Shown here one piece after another: positions 16,491-24,676 of a stretch of 64,000 nucleotides of DNA. The DNA is from DSOI01 sp041394885 (GTDB lineage Bacteria; Acidobacteriota; Terriglobia; Bryobacterales; Bryobacteraceae). Numbering within the stretch: position 1 is the first letter of the stretch; every line of letters starts with the position of its first letter. The notes under the pieces are model-generated. The model saw only the letters and a program-made list of their open reading frames with translations. It had not been told where the DNA came from and searched no databases. The translations under genes were made by a program, and so were the position numbers. Where the stretch lies: contig JAWKHI010000001.1 in assembly GCA_041394885.1 (NCBI GenBank), positions 186,001 to 250,000 on the forward strand, read 5' to 3'.

Positions 16491-17375
16491 TCACTTCCGC
16501 CGCCGCACGATCAGCCGCGCCAGCTCCCGTAGCCAGTGCGCCCGCCCGCCGAACGATTCGAGCGCCCGCTCGGCCGCTTCCAGTTCCTCCTCCGCCATCC
16601 GGTGCGACGCTTCGAGCCCGTACACGGCGGGAAACGTGATTTTGTTCTGCGCCTCGTCCTTGCCCGCCGTCTTGCCCAGCTGATCGGAAGTCTGCTCCAC
16701 GTCGAGCACATCGTCTACGATCTGGAACGCCAGCCCCGCATGTTCGCCATAGCGCGACAACGCCTCGAGTTCCATCGGACCGGCGCCCCCGTAAACCGCT
16801 CCCACCCGCACGCTGCATCGCAACAGTGCCCCCGTCTTGGCCCTGTGGATGCTATCGAGCAACATGGGCGTGGGCGTCTTCCCTTCTCCTTCCAAATCGC
16901 GCACCTGACCGCCGATCATCCCGCCCGAGGTCCCGGACGCCATCGCCACCTCCCGGATGATACGCACCTGCCGCTCGGCCGGGCATCCGGGCAGCCGCGA
17001 AAGCGTCTCGAAGGCCAGCGTCAGTAGTGCGTCCCCGGCCAGCACCGCCATGGCCTCGCCGAACACCTTGTGGCAGGTGGGCCTCCCGCGCCTTAAGTCG
17101 TCGTTGTCGAGCGCCGGCAAATCGTCATGGATCAGCGAATAGGTGTGAATCATCTCGAGCGCGCACGCCGCGTCGTCGATGCTCTCCCCCTCGCCGCCCG
17201 CCGCCTCGAAGGCCGCCATCGCCAGCAGCGGCCGGATTCGCTTGCCCCCGGCGAACAGGCTGTAGCGCATCGCGCGGTGGATCAGGTTCGGGTCGGCCGT
17301 CTCCGGCGGCGTCCACCGTTCCAGGGCGCGCCGCACCCGCTCCTGCTGCCGCGCCAGGTACTGGTCGAGCGTCAT
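16491..17375 (-). CDS. ispA: Short-chain polyprenyl (farnesyl/geranylgeranyl) diphosphate synthase
   Basis: Condenses IPP with allylic diphosphates to give C15 or C20 isoprenoids; 294 residues, a normal length. The first Asp-rich motif DDLPALD is at residues 84-90, followed by RRGRPTCHKVFGE. The second, DDVLDVE, is near residue 217. The GGKRIRP segment binds IPP. It overlaps xseB by four bases (ATGA), the classic xseB-ispA pairing. Chain length cannot be fixed by eye; the symbol reflects context. Confidence 0.9.
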   Translation of the reverse strand: MTLDQYLARQQERVRRALERWTPPETADPNLIHRAMRYSLFAGGKRIRPLLAMAAFEAAGGEGESIDDAACALEMIHTYSLIHDDLPALDNDDLRRGRPTCHKVFGEAMAVLAGDALLTLAFETLSRLPGCPAERQVRIIREVAMASGTSGGMIGGQVRDLEGEGKTPTPMLLDSIHRAKTGALLRCSVRVGAVYGGAGPMELEALSRYGEHAGLAFQIVDDVLDVEQTSDQLGKTAGKDEAQNKITFPAVYGLEASHRMAEEELEAAERALESFGGRAHWLRELARLIVRRRK

Positions 17376-17617
17376 TCCTCTTCGGGCATCGGCTCGGCCC
17401 GCACCTGCCGGCCGCGCTTCATAAGAACCTCCACGCGCGTCTCGGCCTCTTCGATCTGCTTGCGGCAGGCATCGCTCAGGGTCATCCCCCGTTCAAACAG
17501 AGCCAGCGCCTCCTCCAAAGGGAGATCGCCCGCCTCCAATCGCTTCACTACGCCCTCGAGCGCGTCCAGGTTTTGTTCGAATGCAGGGCTGGTTGACTCG
17601 TCCGCCATCGTCTCCAT
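17372..17617 (-). CDS. xseB: Exodeoxyribonuclease VII small subunit
   Basis: 81 residues; the small helical subunit of the single-strand exonuclease VII complex. The family core is clear: FEQNLDALEGVVKRLEAGD followed by LPLEEALALFERGMTLSDAC. The start could be 17617 (METMADES) or 17608 (MADES), the latter with GGAG three bases upstream. The large subunit xseA is not in the window. A 16-bp tandem repeat lies immediately upstream and may carry or replace its leader. Confidence 0.92.
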   Translation of the reverse strand: METMADESTSPAFEQNLDALEGVVKRLEAGDLPLEEALALFERGMTLSDACRKQIEEAETRVEVLMKRGRQVRAEPMPEEE

Positions 17618-17621
17618 ATTG

Positions 17622-17690
17622 TACCGAGGCAGAAAGCTACCGAGGCAGAAACCTACCGAGGCAGGATGCTACCGAGGCAGAATGCTACCG
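17622..17690. repeat. 16-bp tandem repeat, four units
   Basis: Units TACCGAGGCAGAAAGC, TACCGAGGCAGAAACC, TACCGAGGCAGGATGC and TACCGAGGCAGAATGC at 17622-17685, then a partial TACCGGGCG. It fills most of the space between the DUF1501 gene end and the xseB start and ends five bases from the xseB ATG. Confidence 0.95.
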
Positions 17691-17709
17691 GGCGCCCGCC
17701 GCCTGGCCC

Positions 17710-19044
17710 CTATGCCAGGATGTCCTTCACCACGTTCCCATGCACATCCGTCAACCGGAACGGCCGTCCCGCATACCGGTATGTCAGCCGCGTGTGATCG
17801 AGGCCCATCAAATGCAGCATCGTCGCATGCAGATCGTGCAAGTGGACCTTCGTCTCCACGGCGGACCCGTTCACATCGCAGGATCCATACCGCATCCCGC
17901 CCTTCACACCTCCGCCCGCCAGCCACATCGTGTACCCGCGATTGTTGTGCTGCCGCCCGTCGCTGCCGCCGCCCTGCCCCGTTGTCGACCGCCCGAACTC
18001 GCCGCCCCAAACCACCAGCGTGTCCTCGAACAGCCCACGCTGCTTCAGATCGGCCAGCAGCGCCGCGATCGGCCTATCGATCGCCGCCGCGTTGCTCTTG
18101 ATCTTGCTCTTCAACTGCGCGTGCTGATCCCATCCGTTCATGTTCAATTCGATGAACCGCACCCCGGCCTCGGCCAGCCGTCGCGCCACCAGGCACTGCG
18201 TCCCGAAATCGCGCGTCACCCGATCGCCCAATCCGTAGGCTTCCCGCGTCGCCTGCGTCTCACTCCGGATGTCCAGCACCTTCGGTACGGACCCCTGCAT
18301 CCGGAACGCCAGTTCGTAAGATTCAATCAGCCCTTCCAGTTCGCTGTCCACCTGCGTGCGCCGCAGCAGATCCCGGTTCATGTCCTGAATCAAATCGATC
18401 TGCTTCCGTTGCGACGCCGCTTTCAAATCCGCGTTCTTGATGTTGGCGATCGGAGCTTGGCCTTGCGCGATCGCCACGCTCGTGCCCTGGTAACTGGCCG
18501 GCAAAAACGCGGACCCGTAGTTCGACGCTCCCCCGATCGGCACTGGATTCAACGTCACGAACCCCGGTAGATCCTGGTTCTCCGTCCCCAGCCCGTAAAC
18601 CATCCATGCGCCCATCGACGGTCGCACGAACGTGAAATTCCCGGTGTGCAGAAACACCGTCGCCTGGGGATGCGCCGGGCTGTCGGTGTGCATGCCGTTC
18701 AACAGGCACAGGTCGTCGGCGTGCCGCGCCAACTCCGGAAACACCTCTGAAATCGGAAGGCCGCTTTGCCCGCTCGGGTTGAATTTGTAGACCGGCGGCA
18801 GGATGCTCCCCGCTCGATCCGCCTTCTTCCCCGCGAACTCCACCAGTTCCGGGTTGTAGTCGAACGTCTCATGCTGGCTCGGCGCCCCCTGCATGAAAAG
18901 GAATATGATCCGCTTCGCCTTCGGCTCGAAGTGCGGCTTCTTTGCCATCAGCGGACTCCGGTATTCCTCCCCATGCGCCATACCCGCCATCGCCAGGTAT
19001 CCGAACCCGCAGGCAGTGTTCTTTAGCAGTTCGCGTCGATTCAT
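17710..19044 (-). CDS. DUF1501 protein (sulfatase/phosphatase-fold, exported)
   Basis: 444 residues. It begins MNRRELLKNTACGFGYLAMA, a twin-arginine-like export signal. The body has the DUF1501 hallmarks: KRIIFLFMQGAPSQHETFDY, the GGASNYGSAFLP region, and FIELNMNGWDQHAQLKSKI. Later come VVWGGEFGRSTTGQGGG and HNNRGYTMWLAGGGVKGG. The fold is related to alkaline phosphatase/sulfatase enzymes. These proteins are almost always paired with a cytochrome/DUF1549/DUF1553 protein, and that gene lies 19 bases upstream here. The substrate is unknown; in Planctomycetes and Acidobacteria the pair is usually assigned to polymer breakdown, which is inference. Confidence 0.9.
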   Translation of the reverse strand: MNRRELLKNTACGFGYLAMAGMAHGEEYRSPLMAKKPHFEPKAKRIIFLFMQGAPSQHETFDYNPELVEFAGKKADRAGSILPPVYKFNPSGQSGLPISEVFPELARHADDLCLLNGMHTDSPAHPQATVFLHTGNFTFVRPSMGAWMVYGLGTENQDLPGFVTLNPVPIGGASNYGSAFLPASYQGTSVAIAQGQAPIANIKNADLKAASQRKQIDLIQDMNRDLLRRTQVDSELEGLIESYELAFRMQGSVPKVLDIRSETQATREAYGLGDRVTRDFGTQCLVARRLAEAGVRFIELNMNGWDQHAQLKSKIKSNAAAIDRPIAALLADLKQRGLFEDTLVVWGGEFGRSTTGQGGGSDGRQHNNRGYTMWLAGGGVKGGMRYGSCDVNGSAVETKVHLHDLHATMLHLMGLDHTRLTYRYAGRPFRLTDVHGNVVKDILA

Positions 19045-19063
19045 CGGTGCATCTCTCTCGATC

Positions 19064-21481
19064 TCAATACCGGTAGCGGAACTCCGCGCTCGCCATCAGA
19101 GCCTGATAGAAGCGCGTCCAGGCCTCCACCTCGGCCTCATCGGCGCTCGACGACGCATCGTCGCCCGACGCCTCTTCGCGCGCCTGGTGCACGTAGGACA
19201 ACGCCCGGTCCAGCTCGCGCGCATCCGGCCCCCGAGCCAGGGTTCTCTTGTAGGCCATCGCCGCCCGAGCCCGGTCCGTCTTCTGCTCATCCACCAGCGC
19301 CCGCGCCGCGTTCTTCGCTTGCTCCCGCACGAACGGATCGTTCAACAGGAACAGCGCTTGCGTCGGCACCGTGGTCACATCGCGCTGCCCCCGGGTTTCG
19401 CTCGGCTCAGGAAAATCGAACGTTTCGAAAAAGCGCGATCCCGCATTCCGGATCACCGGCAAATAAACGCTCCGGTGATTCGACGTTCGCTCCCACGGCT
19501 GCACCCGCCCCCCCTGACCGCGATTGGCCTCCGCGTTCACGTTCCACCGGAACACCGGCGAGCCGTCCGGTCGCGACCGATCGAGCTTCCCGCTCACCGC
19601 CAGCACCGAGTCTCGGATCGCCTCGGCTTCCAGACGCAGCCGCGGCATCCGCCACAACCGCCGGCTCTCGGGATCTTTCGCGAAGTTCGCCGCCTGATGC
19701 GTCCCGCCCAGTTGATAGGTCCGGCTCAGCACGATCTCCCGAACCGTCTTCTTCACGGACCATCCCTGGTCCATGAACCGCACCGCCAGGTAGTCCAGCA
19801 ACTGGCGATTGGTGGGCAGGCTGCCGCTTTTGCCGAAGTTGTCCACCGTATCCACAATGCCCTGCCCGAACAGATGCTGCCACACGCGATTCACCATCAC
19901 CCGCGCCGTCAGCGGATTGTCCCGCCGCACCAGCCACTCGGCCAGTTGCAGACGCCCGCTGGCGTCGCCGGGAATCGCCGGCAGTTGCGCCCGCTCGCCG
20001 TAGACCACCTGCACGAAGCCGCGCGGCACATTTTCCCCGAGCGCGTGCGCATCCCCCCGCAGGTTCACCTGGCAGCTCTGCGGCTTGCCCTCGGTCACCG
20101 CCATCGCGTAGTTGCCCGGAACCGGCAGCTTGCCCAACTGTAGCGCCACCTGGCGCAGTTGGAGGCGGTCTTTGCGGCCGCGCTGTCTCTCGATTTTCAT
20201 CGCCCGGTCCCATAGCGTCGCCCGACGCGCCGCCGTTGCCTCCGAGTCGCCCTCCACGCCCTCGAGAGTCGCGTACAGGGCCGGATCGGAGTACACCGCA
20301 TTGAACTGCGGACGCTGCCGCAGTCCGCTCAGCATCGACGTGCTCCGGAAAATGCCCGCCAGCGCATAGTAGTCCTTGGTCGGGATCGGGTCGAATTTGT
20401 GATCGTGGCAGCGCGCGCATCCCACCGTCAGCCCGAGAAACGCCTTCGTTGTCACGTTGATCTGCTCATCGATCCGGTCCATCTCGTTCTGCCGCCGATC
20501 CTGCTCGTTCAGGTCATGCGCGCCCAACGCTAGAAATCCCGTCGCGATCAGATTCGTATTCCGCTCCCCGGTCCCTTTCGCGGGCAATAGATCGCCGGCC
20601 AGTTGTTCGGTCACGAAGCGGTCATACGGTTTGTCCGCGTTGAACGAATCGATCACGTAATCCCGATACCGCCACGCCACCGGGAACGGATAGTTGCGCG
20701 TGCGCCCGTTGGTTTCCGCATAGCGCGCCACGTCCAGCCAATGCCGGCCCCAGCGCTCGCCGTATGCCTCGGAGGCCAGCAGCCGGTCCACCACCCGCTC
20801 GAACGCGCCCTTCTTCTTATCGCTGACGAAGGCGTCCACTTCGGCGGGCGTGGGCGGCAGCCCGGTCAAATCGAGCGAAACGCGCCGGATCAGTGTCCGG
20901 CGATCGGCGTCGGCCACCGGCGTAAGCCCCTCCGCCGCATACCCGGCCGCGATAAACCGGTCAATGTCGCCCCGCACCCACGCTCTTTGCTTCGCGCCCG
21001 GACGCGGCGGCTTCGGCGCCACCGGAGCCTGAAACGCCCAGAACTCGCGCCCCTTCTGCAAATCCATTTCGCTGTAGGTGTGCGCCGGCGCCGCTTTCTC
21101 CACCCGCGGATCGGGTGCACCCATTTCCACCCAGCGCGTCAGATCCGCGATCACCGCATCGGGAAGCTTCCCAAACGGCGGCATTTTCAACTTGCCTTCC
21201 TGCCGGATCGCCTGGATCAACACGCTTTCGCCCGGCTTGCCTTCCACCACCGCCGGCCCCGAACCTCCCCCCAGGCGCAAGCCCTCCCGTGAGTCCAGAA
21301 CGAACCCTCCCTGCGCCGCTTTCGCCTCGCGCGAATGGCACATGTAGCAGTTCTTCACCAGCACTGGGCGGACCTTGCTCTCAAAGAAATCCATCCCCGC
21401 CCCCGGACCCGGCGCCGCTGGCTGACCCCATGCCGCGCCGGCCGTCAGGATCATCGCTGCAGATAAGGCTCTCATGGTCAT
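19064..21481 (-). CDS. Planctomycete-type cytochrome c / DUF1549 / DUF1553 protein
   Basis: 805 residues with a signal peptide (MRALSAAMILTAGAAWGQ). The heme site CYMCH is at residues 45-49 (PSCyt1 domain, with the downstream KLKMPPFGKLPD Met ligand region). DUF1549 follows from about residue 165 (WVRGDIDRFIAAGYAAEGL; CARCHDHKFDPIPTKDYYAL). DUF1553 covers the C-terminal third (RVMVNRVWQHLFGQGIVDTV; RLRLEAEAIRDSVLAVSG). It probably acts in the periplasm with the DUF1501 product, perhaps as an electron-accepting partner. Two in-frame ATGs compete for the start (21481, 21475); neither has a strong Shine-Dalgarno. Confidence 0.9.
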   Translation of the reverse strand: MTMRALSAAMILTAGAAWGQPAAPGPGAGMDFFESKVRPVLVKNCYMCHSREAKAAQGGFVLDSREGLRLGGGSGPAVVEGKPGESVLIQAIRQEGKLKMPPFGKLPDAVIADLTRWVEMGAPDPRVEKAAPAHTYSEMDLQKGREFWAFQAPVAPKPPRPGAKQRAWVRGDIDRFIAAGYAAEGLTPVADADRRTLIRRVSLDLTGLPPTPAEVDAFVSDKKKGAFERVVDRLLASEAYGERWGRHWLDVARYAETNGRTRNYPFPVAWRYRDYVIDSFNADKPYDRFVTEQLAGDLLPAKGTGERNTNLIATGFLALGAHDLNEQDRRQNEMDRIDEQINVTTKAFLGLTVGCARCHDHKFDPIPTKDYYALAGIFRSTSMLSGLRQRPQFNAVYSDPALYATLEGVEGDSEATAARRATLWDRAMKIERQRGRKDRLQLRQVALQLGKLPVPGNYAMAVTEGKPQSCQVNLRGDAHALGENVPRGFVQVVYGERAQLPAIPGDASGRLQLAEWLVRRDNPLTARVMVNRVWQHLFGQGIVDTVDNFGKSGSLPTNRQLLDYLAVRFMDQGWSVKKTVREIVLSRTYQLGGTHQAANFAKDPESRRLWRMPRLRLEAEAIRDSVLAVSGKLDRSRPDGSPVFRWNVNAEANRGQGGRVQPWERTSNHRSVYLPVIRNAGSRFFETFDFPEPSETRGQRDVTTVPTQALFLLNDPFVREQAKNAARALVDEQKTDRARAAMAYKRTLARGPDARELDRALSYVHQAREEASGDDASSSADEAEVEAWTRFYQALMASAEFRYRY

Positions 21482-21522
21482 CTTTTAATCGGCAATCCTA
21501 TCACTTCCCCTTAAACCCCGCA

Positions 21523-21558
21523 AAGGGCCGGATAGTTCTGTCAAGGGCCGGATAGTTC
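21523..21558. repeat. 16-bp direct repeat, two copies
   Basis: AAGGGCCGGATAGTTC occurs at 21523-21538 and again at 21543-21558 (period 20), in the 85-base gap between the cytochrome/DUF1549 gene start and the HAD gene stop. Confidence 0.9.
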
Positions 21559-21566
21559 CTGCGGTT

Positions 21567-22256
21567 CTACCCGATCACCCACCGCGCCAGGTCCCGCAGA
21601 TCGTCCACCAGCAGATCCGGCGGAGCGTCCACAAACGTCTCCGGCTGGAATCCGAACGTCACTCCGCACGCAAACACCCCCGCCGCCCGCGCCGTCCGGA
21701 TGTCTACCGCCGAATCGCCCACCATCACCGTGCGCGACGCAGCCGACCCCGCCTCCGCCATCAGCCTCTCGATCCCCACCGGATGCGGCTTCTTATGCTC
21801 GAAGCTATTGCCCCCATATACCCGCAGGAAATGCCCCGTCAGACCCAACCCCTCCACGATCTCCTGGCTGAATCGCACCGGCTTGTTGGTCAACACCGCC
21901 ATCGCCCGCCCCGCTTCCCGCAACCGGTCGAGCGCCTCGCGGACTCCAGGATAGAGATCGGTATGGTCCAGCATGTGCTCCCGGTAGTAGCCGAGAAAAT
22001 ACTCGAGCCCACGCGCAACCTCTCGCTCACCTGCCTCCGCCCCGAGCGATCGCGCAATCAGCACCGGTGCGCCGTTGCCTACATACGACGCAATCACCGC
22101 CGTCTCCAGCGGCGCCATGCCCATATGCCCCCGCGTCGCATTCACCGATTCCACCAGATCGCGCTGGGAATCGATCAGCGTGCCGTCCAGATCGAAAATC
22201 AGCAGCTCCGCCGCTGCTAAAGACTCCGGGGAACTTGCTTCAATACCTGTTTCCAA
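21567..22256 (-). CDS. HAD-superfamily phosphatase, phosphoglycolate-phosphatase-like
   Basis: About 229 residues. HAD motif I is FDLDGTLIDSQRDL, with the nucleophile and acid/base Asp. Motif II is LTNKPVRFSQE, motif III the Lys in FEHKKPHP, and motif IV VGDSAVDIRTARAAG. This order and the short cap match phosphoglycolate phosphatase (Gph). I place the start at a TTG (22256) preceded by AAGGTGA; no ATG suits, and the longer frame upstream lies inside cvpA. It overlaps the cvpA end by about 40 bases, implying translational coupling in purC-cvpA-gph. Substrate specificity is not certain. Confidence 0.85.
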   Translation of the reverse strand: METGIEASSPESLAAAELLIFDLDGTLIDSQRDLVESVNATRGHMGMAPLETAVIASYVGNGAPVLIARSLGAEAGEREVARGLEYFLGYYREHMLDHTDLYPGVREALDRLREAGRAMAVLTNKPVRFSQEIVEGLGLTGHFLRVYGGNSFEHKKPHPVGIERLMAEAGSAASRTVMVGDSAVDIRTARAAGVFACGVTFGFQPETFVDAPPDLLVDDLRDLARWVIG

Positions 22257-22768
22257 AGATTCTTCACCTTGTCGTAGCTGATCTTGAACGCGTCCTGCAA
22301 TTCCTTCGGCGCCATCAACGATACTGCGTTGGACACCTCGAGTACATACGGCGCGATGCGGCTCTGCGTCACCGCCGCCGGTGGCGGGTTGCGAGTGAAC
22401 GCGCATAGCCCAAGCACGATCGCCGCCGACACCAGCCACGCCCGCGCCAGCCCCAGCATCCCGCCCAACACCCGGTCCAGCCATCCCAGCCCCGCCCATC
22501 GCAGCAGGCGCGACATCAGCCGCGAAAACACCACGCCGGTCAGGATGATGGTTCCGAACACGATTCCGAATCCTAGAAAATTCGCCACCCCTCGATGGCT
22601 CACATACTCGAGAAACACCGAGCCAGCGGACCCGTAAAACCACGTACTCAGCAGCACCGCCAGAATCGTCGTCACCAACCCCACCACAGTCCGCACAAAC
22701 CCCCGCAGCAAACCCGCCGCCACGGAACCGCAAATGATCAACGCCAGCAGCAGATCGAGCCAGTTCAC
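22217..22768 (-). CDS. cvpA: CvpA family membrane protein
   Basis: 183 residues from a GTG at 22768 that overlaps the purC TGA (GTGA). It has four predicted membrane segments: WLDLLLALIICGSVAAGLLR, VGLVTTILAVLL, FLGFGIVFGTIILTGVVFSR and ARAWLVSAAIVLGLCAF. The LGWLDRVLGGMLGLARA segment is typical of CvpA. Members are inner-membrane proteins linked to colicin V production and, in E. coli, to purF; here the partner is purC, keeping the purine link. The C-terminus is soluble and basic. Confidence 0.85.
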   Translation of the reverse strand: MNWLDLLLALIICGSVAAGLLRGFVRTVVGLVTTILAVLLSTWFYGSAGSVFLEYVSHRGVANFLGFGIVFGTIILTGVVFSRLMSRLLRWAGLGWLDRVLGGMLGLARAWLVSAAIVLGLCAFTRNPPPAAVTQSRIAPYVLEVSNAVSLMAPKELQDAFKISYDKVKNLWKQVLKQVPRSL

Positions 22769-23655
22769 AACGGCTTCCCGGTCAGCCGCTCGAATGCCTC
22801 GCGATACTTCTCGCTCGTGCGCCGCTGCACCTCCGCCGGCAGCGACGGCGCCGGGGGCTTCTTTTCCCACCCGATCGATTCCAGATAGTCCCGCACGTAC
22901 TGCTTATCGAAGGAAGGCTGCGGACCGCCCGGCTCGTACTGGTCCGCGGGCCAGAACCGCGATGAGTCCGGTGTCAACACTTCATCGGCCAACACCAGTT
23001 GATCGCCCAAAAAGCCGAACTCGAATTTCGTATCGGCCAGAATCAATCCGCGCGTCAGCGCATACGCCGCGGCCTTATTGTAAATCGCGATCGTCAGATC
23101 CCGCAGCCGACCGGCGAGAGCGTCCCCAATCGACGCCGCCGCCTCTTCGATCGAGATGTTTTCGTCGTGGCCCGACTGCGCCTTCGTCGCCGGCGTGAAC
23201 AACGGCTCTGGCAACCGGCTGCTTTCCACCAGCCCCTCCGGCAACCGGATGCCGCAAACCGCGCCCGTGCGCCTGTAGTCCTTCCACCCGGACCCGGACA
23301 GGTACCCCCGCGCCACACACTCCACATCGATCATCCGCGCCCGCCGCACCAGCATGGACCGCCCCTCGAGTTGCTCCCGGTACCGCGGCAGCGGATCCGG
23401 ATATTCGTCCACGTTGGCCGTCAAAAAGTGCGTCGGCGTCAGGTCTTTCAGAAAGTCGAACCAGAAGATCGAGATCTGCGTCAGCACCCGTCCCTTGTCC
23501 GGGATTCCCGATCCAAGGATGTAGTCGAACGCCGAGATGCGATCGGTGGCCACAATCAGCAGCCGGTCTTCGCCAACCGCATAGTTGTCGCGTACTTTGC
23601 CGCGCGCCACCAGGGGCACGCCGGGGAGGTTGGTTTCAAGCAGGATGTCGGGCAA
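22765..23655 (-). CDS. purC: Phosphoribosylaminoimidazole-succinocarboxamide synthase (SAICAR synthetase)
   Basis: Purine-biosynthesis step joining CAIR and aspartate with ATP; cytoplasmic. 296 residues, the longer form of the family. Motifs: ARGKVRDNYAV near residue 18, LLIVATDRISAFDYIL, then VECVARGYLSGSGWKDY, FTPATKAQSGHDENIS and ILADTKFEFGF. The ATG at 23655 lies only 24 bases from the divergent gene at 23680. It leads the purC-cvpA-HAD run. Confidence 0.96.
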   Translation of the reverse strand: MPDILLETNLPGVPLVARGKVRDNYAVGEDRLLIVATDRISAFDYILGSGIPDKGRVLTQISIFWFDFLKDLTPTHFLTANVDEYPDPLPRYREQLEGRSMLVRRARMIDVECVARGYLSGSGWKDYRRTGAVCGIRLPEGLVESSRLPEPLFTPATKAQSGHDENISIEEAAASIGDALAGRLRDLTIAIYNKAAAYALTRGLILADTKFEFGFLGDQLVLADEVLTPDSSRFWPADQYEPGGPQPSFDKQYVRDYLESIGWEKKPPAPSLPAEVQRRTSEKYREAFERLTGKPL

Positions 23656-23679
23656 TCTCCTGTTATCATAGCTTCACCG

Positions 23680-23931
23680 ATGGACTGGAACGAAGCAGCC
23701 GAAGACCTCCTGCAGCAGATTCTTTTCTCGACGCCCCTCCCGGTGCGCGAGCAGATCTCCGGACAGATCCGCCAGATCGCCGAACAGGTCGCCGAAGGCG
23801 AAGGTAAACAGCGTGTAGGCACCAACACCGTGGTCGAAGCCTGGGTCCAGGCCACCCCGGAGGCGTTGCGCCAGGAACTGCCCCGGCAGATGGAACGTCT
23901 TGGCCTGTTCCCCGAGGATTATGGCCTCTAA
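23680..23931 (+). CDS. Small helical protein, possible PCP_red-type domain
   Basis: 83 residues, MDWNEAAEDLLQQILF onward, no signal peptide. The pattern Trp, then PLPVREQISGQIRQIAEQVA, then RVGTNTVVEAW resembles the short helical PCP_red domain at the end of light-independent protochlorophyllide reductase BchB. That domain also occurs alone in non-photosynthetic bacteria. This match is by eye only. The gene diverges from purC with a 24-base gap and overlaps the next gene by 11 bases, so it leads a four-gene plus-strand run. Function unknown. Confidence 0.7.
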   Translation: MDWNEAAEDLLQQILFSTPLPVREQISGQIRQIAEQVAEGEGKQRVGTNTVVEAWVQATPEALRQELPRQMERLGLFPEDYGL

Positions 23932-24676
23932 AAGTCTCAATCCCGTCTGCCTCCTGCTGGCCGCCGCCGTCGTTTCCGCTCCCGCCGTCCTGGCCGCCGA
24001 AACGTTGCCCCCTGAAACGTTGCGCCCTGAAACATTGCACTATGAAGCCGAGTGGCGGCTCATGGACGCCGGCCGCGTCCGTCTCCACTGGGCCCCGAAT
24101 CAGGCCAGCATGAAGCTCGAAACCGTCGGCCTGGTCCGCAAGCTCTACCTCGTCGACAACGACTATGGCGTCCAATTCCGCAACGGCTTTTGCGCCGACT
24201 CGAGCCTCATGACCTCGGAAGAGGGCAAGAAGCGCCGCCGCACCACCGTCGACTATCGCGCCGGCGGCAAAGCCATCTATCAGGTGCGGGACCGCAACGC
24301 CAACGACGAAGTCATCGAAACGCGCGAAGTCACCGTCCCCGATTGCGTCCACGATGTCGTCACCGGCCTCGCCAAGCTCCGCACCCTCGGCCTGAAACCT
24401 GGAGCCGCCCTCACCCTTCCCGTGAGCGATGGCCGCAAGAGCGCCCCCGTCCGCATTCAAGCACAAGGGAAGGAAACCATACGCACCCCGGCCGGCGTCT
24501 TTTCTACCGTACGCTGCGAAATCTTTCTGATGAACGACGTGATCTATCGTCGCAAGGCGCGCCTATTGGTGTGGCTCACCGAAGACCCACGCCACCTCCC
24601 GGTCCAGATCCGGCTCCAGATGCCGTTCTGGCTGGGCACGGTCACCATCAAACTGGCGCGGGAGGAACCAGGTTGA
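23921..24676 (+). CDS. DUF3108 family exported protein
   Basis: 251 residues from the ATG at 23921 (MASKSLNPVCLLLAAAVVSA), with a clear signal peptide ending VLAAE. A three-fold repeat ETLPP-ETLRP-ETLHY follows at once. The rest matches the DUF3108 pattern: LHYEAEWRLMDAGRVRLHW, an FCADSSLMTSEEGKKRRRTT segment, GLKPGAALTLPVSDG, and VWLTEDPRHLPVQIRLQMPF near the end. These are periplasmic beta-rich proteins of unknown role, possibly lipid or polymer binding. It overlaps the upstream gene by 11 bases and the downstream TTG start by three. Confidence 0.8.
   Translation: MASKSLNPVCLLLAAAVVSAPAVLAAETLPPETLRPETLHYEAEWRLMDAGRVRLHWAPNQASMKLETVGLVRKLYLVDNDYGVQFRNGFCADSSLMTSEEGKKRRRTTVDYRAGGKAIYQVRDRNANDEVIETREVTVPDCVHDVVTGLAKLRTLGLKPGAALTLPVSDGRKSAPVRIQAQGKETIRTPAGVFSTVRCEIFLMNDVIYRRKARLLVWLTEDPRHLPVQIRLQMPFWLGTVTIKLAREEPG
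23999..24043. repeat. 15-bp tandem repeat inside the DUF3108 gene
   Basis: Units GAAACGTTGCCCCCT, GAAACGTTGCGCCCT and GAAACATTGCACTAT in register with the codons, encoding ETLPP, ETLRP and ETLHY right after the signal-peptide cleavage region. Confidence 0.9.
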